DNA of 64,000 nucleotides from Citricoccus alkalitolerans (GCF_039528175.1 NZ_BAAALH010000001.1:372001-436000), one strand, 5' to 3'. Shown: positions 8,193 through 17,464, numbered from the stretch's first letter. The notes: generated by a model from the sequence alone, not told the origin. Numbers and translations are program-made.

Positions 8193-9568
8193 CGGTGGAG
8201 ATCCTCTGGTTCATCGTCGGCGTCCTGGCCGTGGCCGTCGGCATCGCCCTGTCGATCGCCCTGCATGAGGTCGGCCACCTGCTGCCCGCCAAGCTCTTCG
8301 GCGTCCGCGTCACCCAGTACATGGTCGGCTTCGGCCCAACCGTGTTCTCCCGCAAGAAGGGGGAGACCGAGTACGGGGTGAAGGCCATCCCGTTGGGTGG
8401 CTACGTCTCCATGGTCGGGATGTACCCTCCGGAGCACCCCGAGGACGGCGAACGGCCGCGCAGTGCCAGTACCGGCCTGTTCCAACAGATGGCCTCCGAC
8501 GCCCGTCAGATGTCCGCCGAGGAACTGCAACCGGGGGACGAGAAGCGCACGTTCATCTCGCTGCCGGTGTGGAAGCGGATCATCATCATGCTCGGCGGGC
8601 CGTTCATGAACCTCGTCATCGCGTTCGCCCTGACGGCCATCCTCGTGACCACCACGGGCGTGGCCACTGCGACCACGACTGTCTCCGAGGTGTTCAAGTG
8701 TGTGGTCCCGGCCGCCGTCCAGCAGGAACGGGCCACCGCCGGCGAAGCTGGCGGACAGAGCGGCACGCAGGCCTGCCGGCCCGGGGACCCGGCCGCGCCG
8801 GCGTTCGAGGCCGGGCTGGAACCCGGGGATACCATCACCACCTTCAACGGCCGCCCCGTGGACGGTTGGGATGAGCTGTCCTCAGCCATCCGCGAGAGGG
8901 CCGGTGAGCCCACGGCCATCACCTGGGAACGTGATGGTGCCGAGCAGTCCGGGACCATCACCCCGAAGCTGACCGAGCGGCCCATCGCCGATTCCAGCGG
9001 ACGCGCGCAGACCAACCCGGACGGGAGCACCCAGACGGAGGACGTCGGCTTCGTCGGCATGGGTTCGGAGGTCCAGAATGTGCCGCAACCGGTCACCGAG
9101 ACCTTCCCGGTGATGGGGCAGCAGCTGAAGGCGACCGCCGACGTGGTGGTGGTGCTGCCCGTGAAGCTCTGGGAGACGGCCGTCGCCGTCTTCGGCCCGG
9201 AGGAGCGAGATCCCAACGGGCCGATGTCCGTGGTGGGCGTGGGCCGCATCGCCGGGGAGGCAGCCGCCCTGGAGGACGTGCCGCTGGCGGACAAGGCCTC
9301 TCTGCTGCTTTCGCTGGTGGCCGGGGTCAACGTGGCTCTGATGGTGTTCAACCTCATCCCCCTGCTGCCGTTGGATGGCGGTCACGTGGCCGGGGCGCTG
9401 TGGGAGGCACTCCGCCGCGCGTGGGCCAAACTGACCCGACGCCGGGACCCCGGGGTCTTCGACATCGCCAAGCTTCTGCCGCTGACCTACGTGGTGGGGA
9501 TCGCCCTACTCGGCATGGGCTTGCTACTGATCGTGGCGGACATCGTGGATCCCATCCGGATCTTCTAG
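8189..9568 (+). CDS. rip1: Site-2 intramembrane zinc metalloprotease (RseP/Rip1 family)
   Basis: M50 protease cleaving membrane-anchored anti-sigma factors or other single-pass proteins within the membrane. Of 459 residues, the first membrane helix carries the zinc motif HEVGH (His26, Glu27, His30); a PDZ domain follows (FEAGLEPGDTITTFNGRPV); the late helix carries NLIPLLPLDGGH, the third zinc ligand region. The segment between the first helices (ADGxR-like acidic and serine-rich insert around residues 85-120) is longer than in E. coli RseP. The start GTG 8189 overlaps the dxr stop; GTG 8195 or 8186 are alternatives. Gene order dxr-rip1-ispG is the same as in Mycobacterium. Confidence 0.93.
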   Translation: MTVEILWFIVGVLAVAVGIALSIALHEVGHLLPAKLFGVRVTQYMVGFGPTVFSRKKGETEYGVKAIPLGGYVSMVGMYPPEHPEDGERPRSASTGLFQQMASDARQMSAEELQPGDEKRTFISLPVWKRIIIMLGGPFMNLVIAFALTAILVTTTGVATATTTVSEVFKCVVPAAVQQERATAGEAGGQSGTQACRPGDPAAPAFEAGLEPGDTITTFNGRPVDGWDELSSAIRERAGEPTAITWERDGAEQSGTITPKLTERPIADSSGRAQTNPDGSTQTEDVGFVGMGSEVQNVPQPVTETFPVMGQQLKATADVVVVLPVKLWETAVAVFGPEERDPNGPMSVVGVGRIAGEAAALEDVPLADKASLLLSLVAGVNVALMVFNLIPLLPLDGGHVAGALWEALRRAWAKLTRRRDPGVFDIAKLLPLTYVVGIALLGMGLLLIVADIVDPIRIF

Positions 9569-9674
9569 GACGTCGCCGGTGTCAGGCGCGGTTCGGAGCC
9601 GGGCAGCCGCGCGGACAATCGAGCCGGGGTGGACGGATCGATGTGTCGCGCATTCTCTGAACCGGGAGGTGTCC

Positions 9675-9680
9675 TACGCT
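9675..9680 (+). promoter_or_regulatory. -10 box of the YCII gene, leaderless start
   Basis: TACGCT is followed by GGCCCC and then ATG 9687, a spacing of six bases, so the transcript would begin at the start codon. Confidence 0.45.
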
Positions 9681-9686
9681 GGCCCC

Positions 9687-10001
9687 ATGGCTGAACCACA
9701 GAAGATCTTCGCCGTCCAGTACAACTACGTCCCAGGGCTGGGCGACCAGCGTGACGTGCACCGCGCCGCACACCGCGAGTTCCTGGGATCCCTGGGCACC
9801 GCCATGGTGGCCGCGGGCGCCTACGTGGACGATCCGACAGCGGCCCTGCTGCTCGTCAAGTCCGATGCGGCTGAGAGTGTCCGGGACCTGCTGGCCGGCG
9901 ACCCCTTCCAGCAGCACGGCCTGATCTCGTCCACCGATGTCCACGAATGGTCGTGCGCGGTCGGTGACCAGGCGGCCGCCATCCGCGGGAACGAGGCCTG
10001 A
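9687..10001 (+). CDS. YCII-related domain protein
   Basis: 104-residue protein with the compact alpha/beta YCII fold: strand FAVQYNYVPG, then HRAAHREFLGSLGTAMVAAGAYVDDP, strand ALLLVKSD, helix AESVRDLLAGDPFQQHGL and final strand VHEWS. The family is usually small dimeric cytoplasmic enzymes or oxygen-stress proteins of poorly defined function. ATG 9687 is taken as the start because the fold begins there and a -10 box sits six bases before it. Its stop overlaps the apparent CTG start of the next gene (CTGA), so the two are probably made together although they look unrelated. Confidence 0.82.
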   Translation: MAEPQKIFAVQYNYVPGLGDQRDVHRAAHREFLGSLGTAMVAAGAYVDDPTAALLLVKSDAAESVRDLLAGDPFQQHGLISSTDVHEWSCAVGDQAAAIRGNEA

Positions 10002-10981
10002 GCATCGAACGTCGCCGCGTCCTGACGTCCCTGGCCGGACTCACCGCAGCCGGCGTCGCCGCCGTCCTGACCGCCTGTACTCCCAGCCCGCAACCAGGCG
10101 CCGGTGGGCCGACGGGCTCGGGATCGCCGCCACCGTCGGGCACCACGACCCCGAGCCCTACGCCCACCCCAACACCTACGCCGACCCCGGAGCTCCCCGG
10201 CGGGGGGACCACCCTGTTCCCCGGTCGCCGGATGGTGGCGCTGTACGGCACGCCAGGCACCGGTTCCCTCGGCATGCTGGGTGAGCAGGACATGGATGAG
10301 GCCCTGGAGCGGGCCGCCGCTCTGGCCGCGGACTACCAGCCCTTCAGCGAGGAGCCGGTGATCCCGGCCTTCGAGATCATCTCCACCGTGGCGACCTCGT
10401 CCCCGGGACCCACGGGGGACTACACCTCCTATGTGGACCGGGACCGGCTCGCCGAGTGGGTGGAGGCCGCCGGAAAGGCGGGCACCTACGTGGTCCTGGA
10501 CCTGCAACCGGGCACGCAGGACTTCACCACCCAGGCGCAGGCCTTTGAGGAGCTGCTGCGGCACCCGCACGTGGGACTGGCACTGGACCCGGAATGGCGA
10601 CTGCAGCCCGGCCAGCAGCACATGGAGCAGATCGGACAGGTCTCCGCCGCGGAGGTCAATCAGACCACTGCCTGGCTGGCGGAGCTCGTGGCCGAGCATG
10701 GGCTGCCGGAGAAGCTCGTGATCCTGCACCAATTCCAGGCCCGGATGATCCCGGACCGGCAGGACGTGGAGGCCCGGGACGGGTTGGTACTCATGGTGCA
10801 TGCGGACGGCAACGGATCCGCGGAACAAAAGCAGGAGACGTGGCGTTCGCTGAAGAAGGACCTGCCGTCCGGGATGCGCCTGGGGTGGAAGAACTTCATC
10901 GACGAGGACTCGCCGATCTTCACCCCGGAGCGGACCATGACGGAGGTCTCACCCCAGCCCTGGTTCGTCTCGTACCAGTAG
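9998..10981 (+). CDS. Secreted lipoprotein of unknown function with apparent CTG start
   Basis: 327 residues if begun at the CTG at 9998. The N terminus reads SIERRRVLTSLAG followed by a hydrophobic stretch and the lipobox LTAC (Cys27), a Tat-like lipoprotein signal. A Thr-Pro repeat linker follows (about residues 52-68), then a domain of about 255 residues (PGRRMVALYGTPGTGSLGMLGEQD, PAFEIISTVAT, YVVLDLQPG, GLALDPEW) with alternating strands and helices resembling a TIM-barrel glycosidase-like fold. No ATG, GTG or TTG lies in frame between the upstream stop at 9965 and the ATG at 10232, which would remove the signal peptide. Cell-envelope location is well supported; the activity is not known. 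Confidence 0.75.
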   Translation: MSIERRRVLTSLAGLTAAGVAAVLTACTPSPQPGAGGPTGSGSPPPSGTTTPSPTPTPTPTPTPELPGGGTTLFPGRRMVALYGTPGTGSLGMLGEQDMDEALERAAALAADYQPFSEEPVIPAFEIISTVATSSPGPTGDYTSYVDRDRLAEWVEAAGKAGTYVVLDLQPGTQDFTTQAQAFEELLRHPHVGLALDPEWRLQPGQQHMEQIGQVSAAEVNQTTAWLAELVAEHGLPEKLVILHQFQARMIPDRQDVEARDGLVLMVHADGNGSAEQKQETWRSLKKDLPSGMRLGWKNFIDEDSPIFTPERTMTEVSPQPWFVSYQ

Positions 10982-11032
10982 ACTGGGGCGAACGGAACCC
11001 CCGTACCCCGATCAGCCCCACAGGAGTTGTCA

Positions 11033-12214
11033 GTGCCCGTCAGTCTTGGCATGCCCGCCGCACCACCGCCCGTCCTGGCACCTCGCCGCAAGACGAGGCA
11101 GTTGCAGGTGGGACGAGTGGGCGTGGGCTCCGATCACCAGGTCTCGGTCCAGACGATGACCACCACGAAGACACATGACATCGGCGCCACGCTCCAGCAG
11201 ATCGCCGAGCTCACCGCGGCCGGCTGTGACATCGTCCGGGTGGCCTGCCCCACGGACAAGGACGCCGAGGCGCTCAAGGTGATCGCGCAGCAGTCCACCA
11301 TCCCGGTGATCGCGGACATCCACTTCCAGCCGAAGTACGTGTTCGCCGCGATCGAGGCCGGTTGTGGTGCCGTGCGCGTGAACCCTGGCAACATCAGGAA
11401 GTTCGACGACCAGGTCAAGGAGATCGCCCAGGCCGCCTCGGACCACGGAACCTCCATCCGGATCGGCGTCAACGCGGGTTCGCTGCACCCCGACCTGCTC
11501 AAGAAGTACGGCAAGGCCACCCCGGAGGCACTCGTCGAGTCCGCCGTGTGGGAGGCCTCCCTGTTCGAGGAGCACGGCTTCCGCGACTTCAAGATCTCCG
11601 TCAAGCACAACGACCCGGTGATCATGGCCCGGGCCTACGAACTGCTGGCCGAACAGGGCGACTGGCCGCTGCACCTCGGCGTCACCGAGGCCGGCCCTGC
11701 CTTCCAGGGCACCATCAAGTCCGCGAGCGCCTTCGGATATCTCCTCGGCAAGGGCATCGGTGACACGATCCGCGTCTCCCTGTCCGCCCCGCCGGTCGAA
11801 GAGGTCAAGGTCGGGTTGCAGATCCTACAGTCCCTGAACCTCCGCGAGCGCCGCCTGGACATTGTCTCCTGCCCCTCCTGCGGCCGCGCCCAGGTGGACG
11901 TGTACTCCTTGGCCGAAGAGGTCACCGAGGGCCTGAAGGACCTCACGGTCCCGCTGCGCGTGGCCGTCATGGGCTGCGTGGTCAACGGGCCCGGGGAGGC
12001 CCGCGAGGCCGATCTCGGTGTGGCCTCCGGCAACGGCAAGGGCCAGATCTTCATCAAGGGTGAGGTCGTCAAGACGGTTCCGGAGGACGAGATCGTGGAG
12101 ACGCTGCTGTTCGAGGCCCGTCGGATCGCGGCCGAGTCCGGCCTGGAGGAAGGCAGCGAGGGTACTGATCGTGAGAATCCTGTCCAGGGCCCGCCCGTGG
12201 TCTCCGTCTCCTGA
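11033..12214 (+). CDS. ispG: 4-hydroxy-3-methylbut-2-enyl diphosphate synthase, flavodoxin type
   Basis: Penultimate MEP pathway enzyme (GcpE), a [4Fe-4S] protein reducing cyclic MEcPP to HMBPP. The 393 residues contain the N-terminal TIM barrel (VSVQTMTTTKTHD, GAVRVNPGNIR, RIGVNAGSL, HLGVTEAGPAFQG) and the C-terminal cluster domain with Cys280, Cys283 (SCPSCGR), Cys315 (GCVVNGPGE) and Glu322. Start GTG 11033 follows AGGAG by six bases; the TTG at 11027 is less likely. The last 44 bases overlap the GNAT gene. Completes the local dxr-rip1-ispG group. Confidence 0.96.
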   Translation: MPVSLGMPAAPPPVLAPRRKTRQLQVGRVGVGSDHQVSVQTMTTTKTHDIGATLQQIAELTAAGCDIVRVACPTDKDAEALKVIAQQSTIPVIADIHFQPKYVFAAIEAGCGAVRVNPGNIRKFDDQVKEIAQAASDHGTSIRIGVNAGSLHPDLLKKYGKATPEALVESAVWEASLFEEHGFRDFKISVKHNDPVIMARAYELLAEQGDWPLHLGVTEAGPAFQGTIKSASAFGYLLGKGIGDTIRVSLSAPPVEEVKVGLQILQSLNLRERRLDIVSCPSCGRAQVDVYSLAEEVTEGLKDLTVPLRVAVMGCVVNGPGEAREADLGVASGNGKGQIFIKGEVVKTVPEDEIVETLLFEARRIAAESGLEEGSEGTDRENPVQGPPVVSVS

Positions 12215-13100
12215 CGAGGCTGTCCGCCGGGCCACCGGCGGGGCCGTCCGGGTCCTGAACCATGCCGACACCTCGGCCCTCACGGCCCTGGCCGCCGCCG
12301 ACCCGGTGACGAATTGCTTCGTGGAGTCCATCCTGGAGAAGGGCCGCGACGCCACGCCGGCCCGCTCCGGTGGACCACTCTTCCTCGGCATCTTCACCCA
12401 GGCGACTCCGGTGACCGCCGGGCGCCCGGCTGGGCTGGAGGCCGCCTGCTGGGTGGGTGCCAACGTGGTCCCCATCGGCGCGACCGCCGAGGCAGGTGCC
12501 CTGTTCGGGGTGGCGCTGACGGCCCTGCACCGCCGTTTCGCGTCCGTGTATGGTCCCCGCGAGTCGGTGCTGGCGCTCTGGGACGAGCTGTCCCGGGGTC
12601 CGCAACGGGCTCGCCAGATCCGCGATGACCAGCCGCTCATGGTCCTGCGCGGCCGCCCGGCGGTGGAACCCTCGCCCCGCGTGCGTCCGGCCCGCCCAGA
12701 GGAGTTCCCCGTGGTGCTGCCCGCCTGCGTGGCGATGTTCGAGGAGGAACTCGGGTTCTCGCCCCTGCAGAACGGGGCGGTGCAGTACCGGTTGCGCGTG
12801 GAGGACCTGATCCGCAACGGCTGGTCCCTGGTGGATCTCGACGACGCCGGTCGAGTCCGCTTCAAGGCCGATCTCGGTGTGGTCTCCGCCAGTTGCACGC
12901 AGATCCAGGGGGTGTGGGTCGAACCGAGCCGGCGCGGACAGGGGCTGGCCGCGCCGTCCGTGGCCGCCGTGACGGAGTATGCCCGGCAGACGGCACCCCA
13001 GGTGAGCCTCTATGTCAACAGCTTCAACACCGCTGCCCTGCGCACCTACCGCACCGTGGGATTCGAACAGGTCGGCACCTTCGCCACCGTCTTGTTGTAG
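12171..13100 (+). CDS. DUF4081 domain GNAT acetyltransferase
   Basis: 309-residue protein with an N-terminal DUF4081-type half (VRVLNHADTSALTALAAADPVTNCF ...) and a C-terminal GNAT domain with the acetyl-CoA loop WVEPSRRGQGLAAPSV and the late LYVNSFNTAALRTYRTVGF motif. Its homologue follows ispG in mycobacteria (Rv2867c), so position supports the assignment. GTG 12171, preceded by GAGGG, overlaps the ispG end by 44 bases. The DUF4081 half may itself be a degenerate GNAT fold. Substrate unknown. Confidence 0.87.
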   Translation: MRILSRARPWSPSPDEAVRRATGGAVRVLNHADTSALTALAAADPVTNCFVESILEKGRDATPARSGGPLFLGIFTQATPVTAGRPAGLEAACWVGANVVPIGATAEAGALFGVALTALHRRFASVYGPRESVLALWDELSRGPQRARQIRDDQPLMVLRGRPAVEPSPRVRPARPEEFPVVLPACVAMFEEELGFSPLQNGAVQYRLRVEDLIRNGWSLVDLDDAGRVRFKADLGVVSASCTQIQGVWVEPSRRGQGLAAPSVAAVTEYARQTAPQVSLYVNSFNTAALRTYRTVGFEQVGTFATVLL

Positions 13101-13226
13101 GCTCCGCGATCCTGTGCCCCGGTCCTGGGCGCTTGACCTATGCTTTTCCTAGCTCCTGTCCGTCCGACCTGCCCAAGCGGCCCGGCGTTGACGGAGCCAC
13201 CAGCAACAGCTATGAGGGGACAGGAC

Positions 13227-14084
13227 ATGAACAGCCAGCACACCCGATTCCGTACCGCTACGCTGCCGTCGATCGTGGGCATCGGACTGCTCGCCCTCTC
13301 CCTGGCCGCCTGCGGCGGTCCTGGGGACGAGGGAGAGTCCAGCGCTCCGGCCAGCAGTGACGCCGCGAACGAGGCCAGCGAGTCCCCCGCGCCGTCAGCC
13401 ACCGAGGACGACACGGCCAGCGCTTCCGCCACCGCGTCTCCGGACGCGTCGTCCAGTGATGACGCCGCAGCCGCCGGGGATGTCGAGGCAGCCCTGAAGG
13501 CCGTGCTCGGTGAGGGCACCCAGATCGTGACCGGCTCCCAGCTCGAGGAGCTGCAGCAATCCAGTCAGGGCCTGACCGAGGGCATCACCATCACCCCGGC
13601 CGAGTGCGGCCCGGAGGGACAGGACGCGGCCACCGGAGAGCTGCCGGAAGGCACGGAGTTGATCGGCGGCGTGGTGGTGGAGACCACCGAGACCGGCGGG
13701 GCCAACTCGGACATGCTCAGCGTGTCCGTGTACCCGGATGCCGCCGCTGCCACCGAGGGCATGGCCGCCTTCGAGGAGTTCGCCGCCGCCTGCCCGAGCT
13801 ACTCCCTGGAGATGGGCGAGGGTCTCAACGCCGAGGCCACCATGACGGTGGAGGACATCGAGGCCGAGGGGGACGCCTCCCTGGCCATCACCATCAGCAC
13901 CACTGTTGACATCGAAGGTGCCTCGCTGCCCGCCGGGGCCGGCAACAGTATCTCCACCACCGTGTACGTCCAGGACGGCGAGCGGCTGATCAGCTACGCG
14001 GGGACGGCAGCCGGCGGCGAGCCGAAGACGGCCGCCGAGGGAGTGGAGCTCATCGACGCCCTGCGGGCCGAGCTCGGCGGCTGA
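13227..14084 (+). CDS. Secreted lipoprotein, function unknown
   Basis: 285-residue predicted lipoprotein: positively charged N terminus, hydrophobic core (SIVGIGLLALSLAAC) and lipobox LAAC with Cys29, then about 60 residues rich in Ser, Ala, Asp and Glu, then a folded domain of about 190 residues with two Cys (ITPAECGPEG and FAAACPSY) that may form a disulfide. The ATG at 13227 is preferred over ATG 13212 because GAGGGGACAGG precedes it. The spacer upstream (13101-13226) has TATGCT at 13138-13143 as a candidate -10. No family was recognised beyond generic actinobacterial lipoproteins. Confidence 0.85.
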   Translation: MNSQHTRFRTATLPSIVGIGLLALSLAACGGPGDEGESSAPASSDAANEASESPAPSATEDDTASASATASPDASSSDDAAAAGDVEAALKAVLGEGTQIVTGSQLEELQQSSQGLTEGITITPAECGPEGQDAATGELPEGTELIGGVVVETTETGGANSDMLSVSVYPDAAAATEGMAAFEEFAAACPSYSLEMGEGLNAEATMTVEDIEAEGDASLAITISTTVDIEGASLPAGAGNSISTTVYVQDGERLISYAGTAAGGEPKTAAEGVELIDALRAELGG

Positions 14085-14211
14085 ACCGCCCGGGACTCAT
14101 TCCGGCTTCATTCAGACGGCAGGGCGCCCCCGGCCGCCTGGCCGTCCAGCAGTACCTCCGCACCAGTCCGGCAGCATCTCAGCCATCCAGTAACCACCGA
14201 TCGGAGCCCCC

Positions 14212-15990
14212 ATGCCCCTGCGCATGTCCACCCTGTTCCTCCGCACCCTGCGTGACGACCCGGCCGACGCCGAGGTGGCCAGCCACAAGCTGCTCGTCCG
14301 CGCCGGGTACATCCGGCGTTCGGGCCCGGGGGCCTATACATGGCTGCCGTTGGGGCTGCGCGTGAAGAACCGGGTCGAGCAGATCGTGCGCGAGGAGATG
14401 GAGGCGATCGGCGGTCAGGAGGTCCAGTTCCCGGCGCTACTGCCCAAGGAGCCCTACGAGGCCACCGGCCGCTGGGAGGAGTACGGTGATGCCCTGTTCC
14501 GCGTCCAGGACCGCAAGGGGGCCGACTTCCTGCTGGCCCCCACGCACGAGGAGATGTTCACCCTCCTGGTCAAGGACCACTACTCCTCCTACAAGGACCT
14601 GCCGGCGTACCTGTACCAGATCCAGACCAAGTTCCGGGATGAGGCCCGGCCCCGTGCCGGACTGCTGCGCGTGCGCGAGTTCATCATGAAGGACTCCTAC
14701 TCCTTCACCGTGGACGACGCCGGCCTGGACCAGGCCTACGCCGACCACCGTGGTGCCTACCTGAGGATCTTCGACCGCCTGGGCCTGGCCGTCGTGCCCG
14801 TCCAGGCCCAGGCCGGGGCCATGGGCGGCTCACGGTCCGAGGAGTTCCTGCACCCCTCACCGATCGGTGAGGACACCTTCGTGGAGTCCGACGGCGGCTT
14901 CCGCGCCAACGTCGAGGCCGTCACCACGGTCGCCCCCGAGCCGTTGGGCGAGGCGGCACTCGCCGGCCTGCCGCCGGCCCAGGTGAGGGATACCCCCGAC
15001 TCCACGACGATCGCCACCCTGGTGGACGTCTCCAACCAGCTGATGCCCCGTGAGGGTCGCGACTGGGAGGCCGCGGACACCCTCAAGTGCGTCGTGCTCA
15101 CGGCCGTGCTGGATGGCAACGAGCGCCGCCAGTTCATCGTGGCTGTCCCCGGCGACCGGGACGTGGACCTCAAGCGTCTGGAGGCCGGCATCGGTGTGCT
15201 GCTCGAGGTGGCCGGGGAGCCCGGCGTCGAGCAGGCCACGGAGGCGGACCTTGCCCGGCACCCGTCCCTGGTCAAGGGCTACATCGGTCCCAACAACGAC
15301 TCCGCCCTGCCGTTCTTCGTGGACCCGCGCATCGTCACCGGCACCACCTGGATCACCGGAGCCAACGCCCTGCAACAGCATGTCTTCGGGCTGGTGGCCG
15401 GACGTGACTTCCAGTGGGACGGCGTCATCGAGGCCACCGAGGTGCGAGATGGCGATCCGGCCCCGGACGGCTCCGGCCCCCTGCACACCCGCCGCGGCAT
15501 CGAGATGGGGCACATCTTCCAACTCGGCCGCAAGTATGCCGAGGCCCTCGATCTCAAGGTGCTGGACCAGAACGGCAAGCAGGTCGTGGTCACCATGGGT
15601 TCCTACGGCATCGGCGTCACCCGCGCCGTCGCCGCCCTGGCCGAGTCCCACCACGATGAGAAGGGGCTGGCGTGGCCGCGCGCCATCGCCCCCGCGGACG
15701 TGCACGTGGTGGCCACCGGCAAGGGTGAGGAGATCTTCGCCGCGGCCGATCAGCTCGTCGCTGACCTCGAGGCCCAGGGCCTGGCCGTCCTCTACGATGA
15801 CCGCAAGAAGGTCTCGGCCGGAGTGAAGTTCTCCGACATCGAGCTCATCGGCATCCCCACCTCCGTGGTCGTCGGCCGCGGCCTCGCCGACGGTGTGGTC
15901 GAGGTCAAGGACCGGGTCACGGGGGAGGCCCAGACCGTGGAGGTCTCCGGCGCCGCCGCCACGATCGCGGGCCTCGTCCGCTCCGCCTAG
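14212..15990 (+). CDS. proS: Proline--tRNA ligase
   Basis: Class II aminoacyl-tRNA synthetase charging tRNA-Pro. The 592 residues have the bacterial arrangement: N-terminal catalytic part with motif 1 region (LPLGLRVKNRVEQIVREEM), motif 2 FRDEARPRAGLLRVREF, an inserted editing domain (about residues 225-390, with HPSLVKGYIGPNN), motif 3 GSYGIGVTRAVAAL, and the C-terminal anticodon-binding domain (VLYDDRKKVSAGVKFSD). ATG 14212 has CGGAG five bases upstream; ATG 14224 is an alternative. The 127-bp spacer before it contains no other gene. Confidence 0.97.
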   Translation: MPLRMSTLFLRTLRDDPADAEVASHKLLVRAGYIRRSGPGAYTWLPLGLRVKNRVEQIVREEMEAIGGQEVQFPALLPKEPYEATGRWEEYGDALFRVQDRKGADFLLAPTHEEMFTLLVKDHYSSYKDLPAYLYQIQTKFRDEARPRAGLLRVREFIMKDSYSFTVDDAGLDQAYADHRGAYLRIFDRLGLAVVPVQAQAGAMGGSRSEEFLHPSPIGEDTFVESDGGFRANVEAVTTVAPEPLGEAALAGLPPAQVRDTPDSTTIATLVDVSNQLMPREGRDWEAADTLKCVVLTAVLDGNERRQFIVAVPGDRDVDLKRLEAGIGVLLEVAGEPGVEQATEADLARHPSLVKGYIGPNNDSALPFFVDPRIVTGTTWITGANALQQHVFGLVAGRDFQWDGVIEATEVRDGDPAPDGSGPLHTRRGIEMGHIFQLGRKYAEALDLKVLDQNGKQVVVTMGSYGIGVTRAVAALAESHHDEKGLAWPRAIAPADVHVVATGKGEEIFAAADQLVADLEAQGLAVLYDDRKKVSAGVKFSDIELIGIPTSVVVGRGLADGVVEVKDRVTGEAQTVEVSGAAATIAGLVRSA

Positions 15991-16016
15991 GTCTTCGGCA
16001 GCATGGAGGCACGATC

Positions 16017-16808
16017 GTGCTGACCGGTCTTGAGGACATCACCGTGGCCACCCTCGTGATGGTCCTCCTGGCCGGTCTCGCCGCCGGGTGGATCGACGCG
16101 GTGGTGGGTGGGGGAGGGTTGCTGCAATTGCCCGTCCTGCTCATGGTCCCCGGCATCACCCCGGTCCAGGCCCTGGCCACGAACAAGCTGGGCTCCGTCT
16201 TCGGGACCACCACCAGCGCCATTACCTACTACCGGCGTATTCACCCGGACCTGAGCACCGCCCTGCCCATGGCGGTGGTCGCCCTGGGAGGAAGCTTCGG
16301 CGGGGCCATCGTCGCCACGCTGCTTCCGGCCGAGGTCATCAAACCCGTCATCCTGCTGGCCCTGGTCGGCGTGGCCGTCTTCACCGCGGCCAGGCCTCAG
16401 CTGGGCCGGGACTCGGGACTGCGCTATGAGGGCCGGCGCCACCTGGCCGTGGCACTGCTCATCGGAGCGGTCATCGGCTTCTACGACGGGGTCCTGGGGC
16501 CGGGCACCGGAACCTTCCTGGTGATCTCCCTGGTGGCGATCCTCGGCTACACCTTCCTGCAGGGCTCGGCCCAGGCCAAGATCGTGAACCTGTTCACCAA
16601 CCTCGGTGCCATCGCCTTCTTCCTGCCCTCCGGCCACATCCTCCTCGGCCTGGGCCTCGTCCTGGGGGTGGCGAACATGGTCGGCGGCTACCTCGGGGCC
16701 CGGATGGCCATCAGGCGCGGCTCGGGCTTCATCCGGATCGTGTTCCTCGTGGTCGTGTTCGTCCTGATCGTCAAACTCGGTTACGACTTTGTTGCCGACT
16801 GGGCTTGA
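16017..16808 (+). CDS. TSUP family membrane transporter (TauE/SafE-like)
   Basis: 263-residue integral membrane protein with about eight hydrophobic segments arranged as two similar halves; GWIDAVVGGGGLLQLPVLL near the N terminus and GFYDGVLGPGTGTFLVI in the middle are the paired Gly-rich signatures of the family. Such proteins move organic sulfonates, sulfite or related anions, often outward. The GTG start follows GGAGG by seven bases. It sits between proS and rimP with very short spacers, so may be in one transcript; substrate unknown. Confidence 0.88.
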   Translation: MLTGLEDITVATLVMVLLAGLAAGWIDAVVGGGGLLQLPVLLMVPGITPVQALATNKLGSVFGTTTSAITYYRRIHPDLSTALPMAVVALGGSFGGAIVATLLPAEVIKPVILLALVGVAVFTAARPQLGRDSGLRYEGRRHLAVALLIGAVIGFYDGVLGPGTGTFLVISLVAILGYTFLQGSAQAKIVNLFTNLGAIAFFLPSGHILLGLGLVLGVANMVGGYLGARMAIRRGSGFIRIVFLVVVFVLIVKLGYDFVADWA

Positions 16809-16816
16809 ATGGACCC

Positions 16817-17464
16817 ATGCACGACGCCACCGAACACCCTGAACGCACAACACTGGCCGCCCTGGTCGCGCCCGCCGTCGAGTCCACCGGCCTGCACTTC
16901 GAGGCAGCCACGGTCGAGGGCGAGCCAGGTCAGTTGATCCTGAAAGTCATCGTGGACCATGCAGACGGCACCGCCGGGCTGGACCTGGACGAGGTCGCCG
17001 AGGTGGCCCAGGCCATCTCCACCGCGCTTGATGCGGCAGGGTCCGACCTGCCGGGGCTCGGAACCGAGCCGTACCAGCTCGAGGTGTCCTCCCCGGGCGT
17101 CGAGCGCCCGTTGACCGAGCCGCGGCACTGGCGCCGCAACGTCGGTCGTCTGGTCTCGGTCGAAGTCCTGCCCGACGACGGCCCGTCGCCCTTGCCGACC
17201 AGCTCGCCCGCCACCTCATCCACCGCCTCGGCCGAAGCGTCTGCACCGGCGCCGGCCGGTCGGCTGACCGGGCGCATCCAGACCGCCGACGAGGCCAGCG
17301 TCGTGCTGGTGCCGGTCAAGCCGGGGGCGAAGAAGGGGATGCCCGCCAAGATCGGCGATCCGGTCCGGCACGCCTACCACCGCCTGGGACCGGGCACGGT
17401 GCAGGTAGAGTTGACCCGCGGTGGCGGAAGTGCTGCCGATGAAGAACTGAATTCGGAGGCCTGA
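16817..17464 (+). CDS. rimP: Ribosome maturation factor RimP
   Basis: Assists 30S subunit maturation. The N-terminal domain (ALVAPAVESTGLHFEAATVEG, VIVDHADGTAGLDLDEVAEVAQAIS) and the conserved YQLEVSSPGVERPL are clear. At 215 residues it is longer than the usual 150-180 because of a low-complexity Pro/Ser/Ala insert (about residues 120-152) inside the C-terminal SH3-like domain. ATG 16817 is chosen; a TTG lies at 16805. It is immediately followed by nusA, the classic rimP-nusA order. Confidence 0.94.
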   Translation: MHDATEHPERTTLAALVAPAVESTGLHFEAATVEGEPGQLILKVIVDHADGTAGLDLDEVAEVAQAISTALDAAGSDLPGLGTEPYQLEVSSPGVERPLTEPRHWRRNVGRLVSVEVLPDDGPSPLPTSSPATSSTASAEASAPAPAGRLTGRIQTADEASVVLVPVKPGAKKGMPAKIGDPVRHAYHRLGPGTVQVELTRGGGSAADEELNSEA

